Source: Hyphomicrobiales bacterium
GTDB taxonomy: Bacteria > Pseudomonadota > Alphaproteobacteria > Rhizobiales > Rhizobiaceae
Assembly: GCA_900466575.1 (NCBI GenBank)
Contig: UBMP01000012.1
Span: 347,316 to 411,315, forward strand
Length of the DNA stretch: 64,000 bases
Reading direction: 5' to 3'
Shown here in pieces: positions 53,548-60,998 of this stretch (position 1 is the stretch's first letter; each line of letters starts with the position of its first letter). Below the pieces are notes generated by a model that was not told the origin of the DNA, did not search any database, and saw nothing but the letters and a program-made list of their open reading frames with translations. Made by a program: the position numbers and the translations under genes.

Positions 53548-54521
53548 TTTCCTCGCGGGGCAGCGGCGCGCATCAGGCGATCATTGATCGCTTCGCCCAA
53601 TCCTGTCATGGGCACGGGCGCAATCGCAATCGAAAAAGCGCCCGTCCGGTCGGCGGCCCGCAGCGTCGAGAAGAGATTGGCCGCTGCCTCGCGCAGGTTG
53701 CCGCTGGCGCTCAGATCAAAGATCGCGACGGCCTTGTCGGCATCCACGACGTTCTGCCCGCCGAAATTGATCAGCGCCTCGCCAAGCGAGACCCGATTGG
53801 CATTCAGCCTCACCTTGGCGTCCGGCGCGTAATGCGAGGCAAGCATCCCCGGCGCCTCGATGGCCGCCGTCTGGCTGACATCGCGCAGCACCCGCCCGCC
53901 AATGACGCGCTCGATATCTTCGACCGACAGCCCGCCGGGGCGGAGCAGGTGAACGCCACTCTCGTCTGATTTCACGATCGTCGACTCGACACCGACCTTC
54001 GTCGGCCCGCCATCCAGAATAACGCGCAGCTTCTGGCCCAAATCGTCCTCCACATCGATGGCCGACGTTGGGCTGATGCGACCGGATGTATTGGCGCTGG
54101 GAGCGGCGAGCGGTTTGCCGAAGCGGGAAATCAGCTTTCCCGCGAAGCCTGCCGGAACGCGCAAGCCCACGGTCGAAAGACCCGCCGTTGCCAGCGGATG
54201 AATGGCGCTTCCCGGTTTCAGCGGCACGACCAGCGTCAGCGGGCCCGGCCAGAATGCCAGCGCCAGCTTGCGGGAGAGGGGATCGAACTCGCCATACTGC
54301 TCGGCCATGGCAAGATCGGAGACATGGCAGATCAGCGGGTTGAAGCGCGGCCGGCCCTTCTTCTCGTAGATCGCGGAAATCGCATACGGGCTCGTCGCAT
54401 CCGCCGCGAGCCCGTAGACCGTTTCGGTCGGGATCGCCACGGGCTCCTCGCGGGCAAGCGCCTTCAGTGCCGCGTCCATGGCGGCGTCCGCTTGTGTCTC
54501 GATGTTGTAGATCGTTGCCAT
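53544..54521 (-). CDS. L-threonylcarbamoyladenylate synthase (Sua5/YrdC family)
   Basis: A 325-residue Sua5-type protein: the YrdC domain (1-205) with PTETVYGLAADA, SAIYEKKGRPRFNPLICH and PSANTSGRISPT, and a C-terminal Sua5 domain (about 225-325). It makes threonylcarbamoyl-AMP for the t6A37 modification of tRNA. ATG 54521 has AAGAAGGG upstream; a GTG two codons earlier is possible. The stop overlaps the FAD oxidase start. Confidence 0.93.
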   Translation of the reverse strand: MATIYNIETQADAAMDAALKALAREEPVAIPTETVYGLAADATSPYAISAIYEKKGRPRFNPLICHVSDLAMAEQYGEFDPLSRKLALAFWPGPLTLVVPLKPGSAIHPLATAGLSTVGLRVPAGFAGKLISRFGKPLAAPSANTSGRISPTSAIDVEDDLGQKLRVILDGGPTKVGVESTIVKSDESGVHLLRPGGLSVEDIERVIGGRVLRDVSQTAAIEAPGMLASHYAPDAKVRLNANRVSLGEALINFGGQNVVDADKAVAIFDLSASGNLREAAANLFSTLRAADRTGAFSIAIAPVPMTGLGEAINDRLMRAAAPRGK

Positions 54522-54609
54522 GCGCACCCTTCTTGGGCGTGTTCCCTACACGTCCGGACGGTTGAAACGCAACGGCAGAGTTGCTGGAGCCGGCACGGTC
54601 CCGAAAATA

Positions 54610-55227
54610 TCAGCCGATGGCGCGGATGATGGCGCGCAGCTGCTCGTTGCGGGCCCCCAGCATCAGCACATTCTTCATGGCCTGCTTGGGATCGTGGGTG
54701 CGGAAGAGAAGCCCGTTGCCCCGCACGGCCGTGTTGATCGCAAGCTTCGGCTTGTCGCCGCTCTTGTCAGTCGCCATGGCCACCGCGAAATACATCCGGC
54801 CCTGGCGCGGATTGATATGCTCGAAGAAGGACTCGGACGTGCCGATGTCGGCGAGGAAATTGGCGATATAGAACCCCCACGTGACCTCGTCATATTCGGC
54901 GAATTTCGTCCTGGAGGCCGTCACGTGGCAATAGCCGAGATGCGGGGTGGCGGCGAGCGTACGGTGGAAGATCAGCTTGGGAAACTGGATGGCGCGATGA
55001 AAGCCGTTGAGCCTTTCATGCGTCGTCTCTCCGGCGCGCTCCAGCCGCTTGCCGGTGATGGTCGCGACCTCGTCATAGCTGAGATAGCGCTTCTCGTCCT
55101 CGATCCAGGTATCTTCAGGCCGGATGATACGTCCGGTACGCAGGAATTCCGAATGAACGGCTACGGGAAGCCGTGTCTTCTTCTTCATCTTGCTGCTGTC
55201 GAAATATCTGAGAACCGGCATGTCCAT
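54610..55227 (-). CDS. Conserved hypothetical alphaproteobacterial protein
   Basis: A 205-residue soluble protein without signal peptide. Conserved-looking parts are LPVAVHSEFLRTGRI, YLSYDEVATITGKRLERAGE, LGYCHVTASRTKFAEYDEVTW and a C-terminal HDPKQAMKNVLMLGARNEQLR. I recall similar rhizobial proteins as a DUF family but cannot name it surely. ATG 55227 with GGCGGA upstream is chosen; GTG 55239 is open. The gap to 55468 holds the putative regulatory site of the next operon. Confidence 0.65.
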   Translation of the reverse strand: MDMPVLRYFDSSKMKKKTRLPVAVHSEFLRTGRIIRPEDTWIEDEKRYLSYDEVATITGKRLERAGETTHERLNGFHRAIQFPKLIFHRTLAATPHLGYCHVTASRTKFAEYDEVTWGFYIANFLADIGTSESFFEHINPRQGRMYFAVAMATDKSGDKPKLAINTAVRGNGLLFRTHDPKQAMKNVLMLGARNEQLRAIIRAIG

Positions 55228-55373
55228 CAAATCCGCCACACAACCAACCCGAATTTTGCCACAACTGGGTTAAGCTTTTATTGACCATAGATTGCTCAGG
55301 ACTGGAGTGAACCTTCGGGAGGCTGGTGTGCGCAGTCGAACCGTAGGGCAGCCGGCCGAAATCGCCTTTGACG

Positions 55374-55390
55374 TTGACGTTTACGTAAAC
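55374..55390. promoter_or_regulatory. LiuR-like operator
   Basis: TTGACGTTTACGTAAAC contains TTGACGT and ACGTAAA around TT (arms 6 of 7 identical) and includes the perfect 12-bp palindrome GTTTACGTAAAC (55379-55390). This resembles the sites of MerR-family LiuR regulators of branched-chain amino acid and fatty acid catabolism, as recalled from comparative studies. It lies 79 bases before the acyl-CoA dehydrogenase start. Confidence 0.5.
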
Positions 55391-55411
55391 ATACGCTAGC
55401 CATTGGACGAA

Positions 55412-55440
55412 TTGACAAACCAGCGCAGCCCTTGATCTAT
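55412..55440 (+). promoter_or_regulatory. Predicted promoter of the acyl-CoA dehydrogenase operon
   Basis: TTGACA (55412-55417) is a full consensus -35, followed after 17 bases by ATCTAT (55435-55440), a weak -10. The start of transcription would be near 55447, with the palindrome about 60-70 bases upstream. Confidence 0.45.
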
Positions 55441-55468
55441 GGGCGCGAAAATTGTCGGGAGGATATCG

Positions 55469-57256
55469 ATGTACAAGGCGCCTGTTGAAGAAATCGCGTT
55501 TACCCTCAAGCATGTGGCGGGTGTCGCCGATGCCATGGATCAGGGTCTGCTCGGGGATTTGAGCGAGGATCTTCTGGATGCGATTCTGACCGAGGCCGGA
55601 CGATTTGCCGAAGAAGAGGTCGCACCTCTTGCAGACGGCGGCGACAAACAGGGCGCGCGCCTGGTGGATGGCGTGGTCAGGACGCCGGATGGCTGGGCCG
55701 ACCTTTACAAGCGTTGGGCCGAAGGCGGCTGGAACTCGCTTGCATGTCCCGAAGAATTCGGCGGACAGCACCTGCCGCAGTCGCTCTACATGGCGACGCT
55801 CGAAATGTGGAATTCCTGCTCCATGGCCTTCACGCTCGGCCCGGCGCTGACGATCGGCGCCATTGAGGCGCTCAATGCGCATGCGAGCGACGCGCTCAAG
55901 CAGAAATACCTGCCGAAAATGGTTTCGGGCGAATGGATGGGCTCGATGAACCTCACCGAGCCTGGCGCCGGCACCGATCTCGGCGGCATGAAGACGCGCG
56001 CCGAGCGCCGTCCCGACGGCACCTATCGCATCTTCGGCCAGAAGATCTTCATCACCTATGGCGAGCACGACTTCACCGACAATATCGTCCATCTCGTACT
56101 GGCGCGCCTTCCGGATGCGCCGAGGGGCTCCAAGGGCATCTCGCTCTTCCTCGTGCCGAAGTTCTTCGTCAACGACGACGGCTCGCTCGGTGCCCGCAAT
56201 GACCTGCATTGCCACTCCATCGAACACAAGCTCGGCATTCACGGCTCGCCCACCTGCACGATGATTTTCGGCGACGGCAAGTTCGGCGATGAAGCTGGCG
56301 CCGTCGGCTGGCTGATCGGCGAGGAGAACAACGGCCTTGCCGCCATGTTCACGATGATGAACAACGAACGTCTGGGCGTGGGAATGCAGGGCGTGGGCAT
56401 TTCCGAAGTCGCCACGCAGAAGGCCACGGCTTATGCCCGCGAGCGCCTGCAGGGTCGGGCTCCCGGCTGGAAGGGCGAGGGCATGAGCCCCATCATCGAA
56501 CATCCCGATATTGCCCGCACTTTGCTCACCATGCGGGCGTTGACTCAAGGGTCGCGCGCCATCACCTATGCCTGCGCCTTCGCCATCGACATGGCGGCAC
56601 GGCTCGAGGAAGGCGAGGCGAAGCGACACTGGCAGGAGCGCGCCAATCTCCTGACCCCCATCGCCAAGTCCTTCCCGACGGATGCGGGCGTCGAAGTCGC
56701 CTCCCATGGCATCCAGGTTCATGGCGGCATGGGCTTCATTGAGGAAACCGGTGCGGCCCGCTACTATCGCGACATCCGCATCGCTCCGATCTATGAAGGT
56801 ACGAACGGCGTCCAGGCCGGTGACCTTGTCGGCCGCAAGCTGCCGCAGTCGGGCGGCAACCAGGTGCGTGGTTTCGTCGCCGAACTGAAGGAGATCGCGG
56901 CGCAGGTGCGCGGCTCCAATCTTGATGGTTTCGGCAAGACGGCCGACAAGCTCGACGCTTCGATCGCCGATCTGGAAGAGGCCTCCGAATGGCTGCTTTC
57001 GGCTCTCGCTGCCGGCAAGGCCGCGGAAGCCGCTGCGGGCGCAACCGCCTATCAACGCCTCTGGGGCCTGACGCTTGTCGGCGCCTATCTCGCCAAGGGC
57101 GGTCTGGTCGACGCCGGCGACGGTCGGCAGACGGGCCGCATCGCGCTCTGCCGCTTCGCCGCCGAAAACCTGATCTCGGAGACAGCCGCGCTCAAGGATC
57201 GGATCATCAATGGCGCGGATGCGCTGACCGCCGCGCGCATGCTGCTCGCATCGTGA
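55469..57256 (+). CDS. Acyl-CoA dehydrogenase, C-terminally extended (DmdC-like)
   Basis: A 595-residue acyl-CoA dehydrogenase with the extra C-terminal domain (about 460-595) of the DmdC type. FAD-binding NLTEPGAGTDLGGMKTRAE lies near 161; the catalytic base is expected at Glu443 in IYEGTNGVQA. GIQVHGGMGFIEETGAARYYRD is the usual late FAD segment. DmdC proteins oxidise methylmercaptopropionyl-CoA, but many homologs use ordinary acyl-CoAs, so the substrate stays open. ATG 55469 follows GGGAGGATATCG. It leads an operon with the crotonase gene 17 bases downstream. Confidence 0.9.
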   Translation: MYKAPVEEIAFTLKHVAGVADAMDQGLLGDLSEDLLDAILTEAGRFAEEEVAPLADGGDKQGARLVDGVVRTPDGWADLYKRWAEGGWNSLACPEEFGGQHLPQSLYMATLEMWNSCSMAFTLGPALTIGAIEALNAHASDALKQKYLPKMVSGEWMGSMNLTEPGAGTDLGGMKTRAERRPDGTYRIFGQKIFITYGEHDFTDNIVHLVLARLPDAPRGSKGISLFLVPKFFVNDDGSLGARNDLHCHSIEHKLGIHGSPTCTMIFGDGKFGDEAGAVGWLIGEENNGLAAMFTMMNNERLGVGMQGVGISEVATQKATAYARERLQGRAPGWKGEGMSPIIEHPDIARTLLTMRALTQGSRAITYACAFAIDMAARLEEGEAKRHWQERANLLTPIAKSFPTDAGVEVASHGIQVHGGMGFIEETGAARYYRDIRIAPIYEGTNGVQAGDLVGRKLPQSGGNQVRGFVAELKEIAAQVRGSNLDGFGKTADKLDASIADLEEASEWLLSALAAGKAAEAAAGATAYQRLWGLTLVGAYLAKGGLVDAGDGRQTGRIALCRFAAENLISETAALKDRIINGADALTAARMLLAS

Positions 57257-57273
57257 CAGGCCGGGAGAGAGCC

Positions 57274-58032
57274 ATGACCGACCATATCCTGATCGAGCGC
57301 CCCGAGGCCTATGGGGGCGTTCTCGTCATCCGCATGAACCGCCCCGACAAGAAGAACGCGCTGACGCGGGCCATGTATGACACCATGGCTAATGCGCTGG
57401 TGGACGCCAACAAGGACGAGAGCGTCCGCGCCGTCGTCATTTTCGGCGTGCCGGGTAGCTTTTCCTCCGGCAACGACCTGGCGGATTTCATGGCAATCGC
57501 CATGGACCCGCAGGCGGGCCGCGACGTCAACCGCTTCATCTTCGAACTGGCTCGCTTCGAGAAGTCGCTTCTCTCCGGCGTCGATGGCCTCGCCATCGGC
57601 ATCGGTACGACAATGAACCTGCATTGCGACATGACCTTTGCAACGGCGCGCACTGAATTCCGCACGCCCTTCGTCGATCTGGCTCTCGTGCCGGAGGCGG
57701 CCTCGTCGCTCATCGGCCCGCGTATCATGGGCCATCAGCGTGCTTTCGCCATGTTCGCCGCCGGCATCGGCTTCTCGGGCGAGGAAGCGCGTGAAGCCGG
57801 TCTTGTCTGGAAGATCGTCGGCGAGGACGAGGTCGAAACCGAAACCCTCAAGGCCGCAGCGCGTCTCGCCTCGCGTCCGCCCAAGGCGCTCGCGCTCGCC
57901 CGCAAGCTGCTCAAGGGCTCGGTTGGCGAAGTCGAGGCCCGCATGAGTGAAGAACTCGTGCATTTCGGCAACCAGCTCAAATCTCAGGAAGCCATGCAGG
58001 CCTTCCAGGCCTTCATGAACCGGAAGAAGTAA
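57274..58032 (+). CDS. Enoyl-CoA hydratase/isomerase (crotonase family)
   Basis: A 252-residue crotonase: VLVIRMNRPDKKNALTRAMY at the N-terminus, the first oxyanion loop GSFSSGNDLADF and the second GLAIGIGTTMNLHCDM. Crotonases hydrate or isomerise enoyl-CoA esters; catalytic-residue pattern RTPFVDLALVPEAASS lacks one of the usual glutamates (LGLxPExG), so isomerase or hydrolase activity is possible. GGGAGAGAG precedes the ATG. Followed by a strong terminator. Confidence 0.88.
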   Translation: MTDHILIERPEAYGGVLVIRMNRPDKKNALTRAMYDTMANALVDANKDESVRAVVIFGVPGSFSSGNDLADFMAIAMDPQAGRDVNRFIFELARFEKSLLSGVDGLAIGIGTTMNLHCDMTFATARTEFRTPFVDLALVPEAASSLIGPRIMGHQRAFAMFAAGIGFSGEEAREAGLVWKIVGEDEVETETLKAAARLASRPPKALALARKLLKGSVGEVEARMSEELVHFGNQLKSQEAMQAFQAFMNRKK

Positions 58033-58035
58033 CAG

Positions 58036-58066
58036 AAATGGCGGCCCGGGCCGCCATTTTGTTTTT
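58036..58066 (+). terminator. Rho-independent terminator of the acyl-CoA operon
   Basis: AAATGGCGGCCC and GGGCCGCCATTT form a perfect 24-bp palindrome (58036-58059), followed by TGTTTTT, 3 bases after the crotonase stop. Strong in the plus direction; the opposite strand lacks a T-tract on its side. Confidence 0.88.
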
Positions 58067-58087
58067 CGCCTGCGGGTGTCGGGCCTG

Positions 58088-58741
58088 TCAGTTCAGCAGC
58101 ACGCGTTCGATGAAATAGAACCCGGCCTTGACCATGCCGTAAATCACGCCTCCGGCAATCACCATCGAGACGGCGAACGAGACGATGCCGGCCAGCGTCC
58201 AGACGCCGTCGCGCCCGAGAATGCCGAAGCAGAAAATGCAGATCGACAGCGCCGGCAGCATGTTGCCGAACGGCACGGGCAGAAGCAGCACGACGGCCAG
58301 GATCAGGCAGAGCAGGCCTACGAAATACTCGAAAGGCGGTTCGGTAAGGAAGGAAATGCGCATCTTCAGGAGCCGCTCCGCCCAGGTGAGCCAGGGATGC
58401 GCCTTGTTGATGATGGCCGCGAAATCCGCACGTGCCATGGACCGGTCGGCGATCACGGCCGGAAGCCATGGTTTCATGCCGAAGGTCAGCTGCGCGGCGA
58501 GAAAGACCAGCGGCGCGCCGAGAATGGCCGATGTGCCGGGTGGCGTCGGCATGACGTTGGGGAAGGCGAAGACCAGCATCAGCGCGCCGATCGCACGGTC
58601 TCCCAGCGTTTCCAGCAGGTAGCGGATTGAAATACGCTCATTGGTCGTGTCGTCGGCGATCTTTCTCAAGATGCGTGATGTTCTCATTCGCCGCTTCTTC
58701 GGCGTTTCTTCTTTCACTATACCTGCCACCTGATCGACCAT
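58088..58741 (-). CDS. exoD: ExoD-family exopolysaccharide-associated membrane protein
   Basis: A 217-residue protein with four to five membrane helices; PPGTSAILGAPLVFLAAQLTFG and RDGVWTLAGIVSFAVS fit ExoD. First found in Sinorhizobium mutants for exopolysaccharide and alkali tolerance; its molecular role is not known. The ATG (58739-58741) is the first of the frame. It is transcribed 18 bases after the RNA methyltransferase gene upstream. Confidence 0.9.
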   Translation of the reverse strand: MVDQVAGIVKEETPKKRRMRTSRILRKIADDTTNERISIRYLLETLGDRAIGALMLVFAFPNVMPTPPGTSAILGAPLVFLAAQLTFGMKPWLPAVIADRSMARADFAAIINKAHPWLTWAERLLKMRISFLTEPPFEYFVGLLCLILAVVLLLPVPFGNMLPALSICIFCFGILGRDGVWTLAGIVSFAVSMVIAGGVIYGMVKAGFYFIERVLLN

Positions 58742-58759
58742 AAATACGACAACCCTACT

Positions 58760-60019
58760 CTATTTCTTGGGCCGCTCCAATGCAGCCACGATTTCTACAT
58801 GCGGCGACCAGAGAAACTGATCGATCGGCGTGACGGCAACGACACGATAGCCCCCCGAGACAAGGATCGAAAGATCCCGTGCAAGCGTCTGAGCATTGCA
58901 GCTTACCGCGGCAATTTTACGAACTGTTGAACGCGCCAGTTCCTTTGATTGAGATTCTGCGCCTGCGCGCGGCGGATCGAACACCACGGCGTCGAAATTC
59001 TTCAGTTCGCTCGCCATCATCGGCCGGCGGAAGAGATCCCGCCGTTCGGTGGTCACGGGCTTCAGGCCCTGCCGGTTGCGCGCGGCATGTTCCAGAGCGG
59101 CCATCGCCCGCTGATCGCCCTCGACGGCATGAACCTTCGACTTTTCGGCCAGTCGGAGCGCAAACGTGCCGGACCCGGCAAAGAGATCGGCCACCGCCTT
59201 GGCCTTGCCGACGATGTCGCCGACGAGCGCGGCCATGGCTTCCTCGGCCTCGACGGTTGCCTGCGTGAAGCCCCCCGCAGGTGGGCTGGCCTCGATCGCG
59301 CCGAACCGCACGACCGGACGAGCCGGCTCGATCAGGATTTCGCCATCGAGACTGACGCGGGCAATGCCGCGCAGCCTGAGGATGATCTCGATCGCAGCCT
59401 GCCGCTGCTTGTCCGATAGTTTCGGCAAGCCGTCGGCCGCAATATCCAGCCCGGTCAGCGTTTCCAGTACGCCCAGACGAAACGGCTCGGCGTTGGGTGC
59501 CAGCGCCCGGCCTACGATGCGGATATCGTTGAGCCGTGCCACGATGGAGGGCTTCAGCACGGGACATTCGGAAATGTTGACAATGTGGTGGCTACCGGCC
59601 TGATTGAAGCCCAGAAGCAATTCCTTCTCGGTCTTGCGCGCCGCAAAGACCGCGCGGCGCCGCTCGCCGGGATGCGCGGCAACCAATGCCCCCACCTCGA
59701 CATCGATGCCCTTGGATTTCAGCGCATTAACGACGAGCCCGCGCTTGAACGCGGCATAGAGCGCCGGGTCCACATGCTGCAGCGAACAGCCGCCACAGGC
59801 ACCGTTTTCGCCGTCAGGCCCGAAGTGTCGACAGACCGGCGCAATGCGGTCTGGCGACGGTTCGGTCAGCGCCATGATCGTGCCTTGCGATTTTTCCACC
59901 GCCGCCTTCAGCCGGTCGCCCGGATGGGCAAACGGCACGTAGACCGGACCATTCGCCGTGTCGGCAATGCCGTCGCCTTCGGCGCCCAGCCGCGTGATGT
60001 CGAGAGTGATTGCGCTCAC
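58760..60019 (-). CDS. TrmA/RlmD-type 23S rRNA or tRNA uracil-C5 methyltransferase
   Basis: A 419-residue RNA m5U methyltransferase. The N-terminal TRAM domain and a four-cysteine Fe-S set (CRHFGPDGENGACGGC, plus the later SECP) precede the SAM domain with ADLFAGSGTF; the catalytic pair is FDPPRAG and VSCNAQTLARDL. It starts at GTG 60019 in a GTGA overlap with the tlyA stop; GGAGGGC lies upstream. Whether it is RlmC, RlmD or a fused-function single enzyme is not clear. Confidence 0.92.
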   Translation of the reverse strand: MSAITLDITRLGAEGDGIADTANGPVYVPFAHPGDRLKAAVEKSQGTIMALTEPSPDRIAPVCRHFGPDGENGACGGCSLQHVDPALYAAFKRGLVVNALKSKGIDVEVGALVAAHPGERRRAVFAARKTEKELLLGFNQAGSHHIVNISECPVLKPSIVARLNDIRIVGRALAPNAEPFRLGVLETLTGLDIAADGLPKLSDKQRQAAIEIILRLRGIARVSLDGEILIEPARPVVRFGAIEASPPAGGFTQATVEAEEAMAALVGDIVGKAKAVADLFAGSGTFALRLAEKSKVHAVEGDQRAMAALEHAARNRQGLKPVTTERRDLFRRPMMASELKNFDAVVFDPPRAGAESQSKELARSTVRKIAAVSCNAQTLARDLSILVSGGYRVVAVTPIDQFLWSPHVEIVAALERPKK

Positions 60020-60765
60020 GCCTTGCGCCCTCCAAGCAGATATTCGTGATTTCCGTCGCCGCCGGCAATGGGCGACGCGGTGATGCCGATGGCCGACCAG
60101 CCGGGCCGCGTTTCCAGCCACTCCGCCATTTCGGCGGCGATCCTCTCACCGGCCGATGGGTCCTTGAGAATGCCCCCCTTGCCGATCGCCTCGCGGCCCG
60201 CCTCGAATTGCGGCTTGACCAGCAGAACGCAGAACGCTCCGGATGCGGCCAGCGAAAGCGCCGGCGGCAGGGCAAGCTTCAGCGAGATGAAGGAAACATC
60301 GGAAACGATCGCGCCGATGGTCCGGCCGCCGAGATGGGTGGCGTCCAGATCCCGCGCATTCAGCCCTTCCAGATTGGCGATGCGGGCATGGCCAACAAGG
60401 CTGGGATGCATCTGGTCATGTCCGACATCGACCGCCGTGACATGTCGCGCGCCGTGTTCCAGCAGAACCTGCGTAAAGCCGCCGGTCGATGCTCCGATAT
60501 CGAGACAGTCGAGCCCGTCCGGGGACAGCGAGAAATGGTCGAGCGCGGCAATCAGCTTCAGCGCTGCGCGCGACACATAGGCCTGTGCGGGATCATCGAT
60601 TTCGACGGCCGCAGAGACTGAAACAGCCTGGCCCGGCTTGGTCACCGGCTTGCCGTCGATGCGCACGGTGCCGCGCGCAATCGCGTCGCGGGCGCGCGAT
60701 CGGGTCGCGAAATGCCCCTGCGCGACGAGCATCTGGTCGAGCCGCTGTTGATCACTTGTTGTCAT
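60016..60765 (-). CDS. tlyA: TlyA-family rRNA 2'-O-methyltransferase/hemolysin
   Basis: A 249-residue protein: an N-terminal S4 RNA-binding domain (RLDQMLVAQGHFATRSRARD) and an FtsJ-like SAM domain (DCLDIGASTGGFTQVLL, then VDVGHDQMHP and KPQFEAGRE). TlyA methylates ribosomal RNA at 2'-O positions. ATG 60765 starts directly at the S4 domain; upstream open frame to 60900 has no ribosome site. Its stop overlaps the TrmA-type gene start. Confidence 0.92.
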   Translation of the reverse strand: MTTSDQQRLDQMLVAQGHFATRSRARDAIARGTVRIDGKPVTKPGQAVSVSAAVEIDDPAQAYVSRAALKLIAALDHFSLSPDGLDCLDIGASTGGFTQVLLEHGARHVTAVDVGHDQMHPSLVGHARIANLEGLNARDLDATHLGGRTIGAIVSDVSFISLKLALPPALSLAASGAFCVLLVKPQFEAGREAIGKGGILKDPSAGERIAAEMAEWLETRPGWSAIGITASPIAGGDGNHEYLLGGRKA

Positions 60766-60893
60766 GTCGTCGTCTTGGCCTGCACTTTGAAACAACGCAA
60801 GGAAAATCGGACCTGTGCCGTTTCCTCCGCTTGCTAGTAATGCGCCGGAATGCCCGAAATATACTAGAGTAAACCATTGAAAAATAGTGATTT

Positions 60894-60923
60894 TTGACAA
60901 ATATCAATTTTGAATTTTAGCAT
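60894..60923 (+). promoter_or_regulatory. Predicted promoter of the chemoreceptor gene
   Basis: TTGACA (60894-60899), 18-base AT-rich spacer, TAGCAT (60918-60923), in a markedly AT-rich patch (60870-60935) compared with surrounding DNA. Transcription would start near 60930. Confidence 0.5.
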
Positions 60924-60998
60924 ACCTTAACGGATTTTCGACTAGTGTGGATCATCATGAAGGCTTCGCTGCTGACGCGGAGCGGTTGGAGCTTGTCC

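Noticed and set aside
55115..57055. A 646-codon open frame on the minus strand
   Set aside because: Antisense to the acyl-CoA dehydrogenase; the dehydrogenase has all family motifs.
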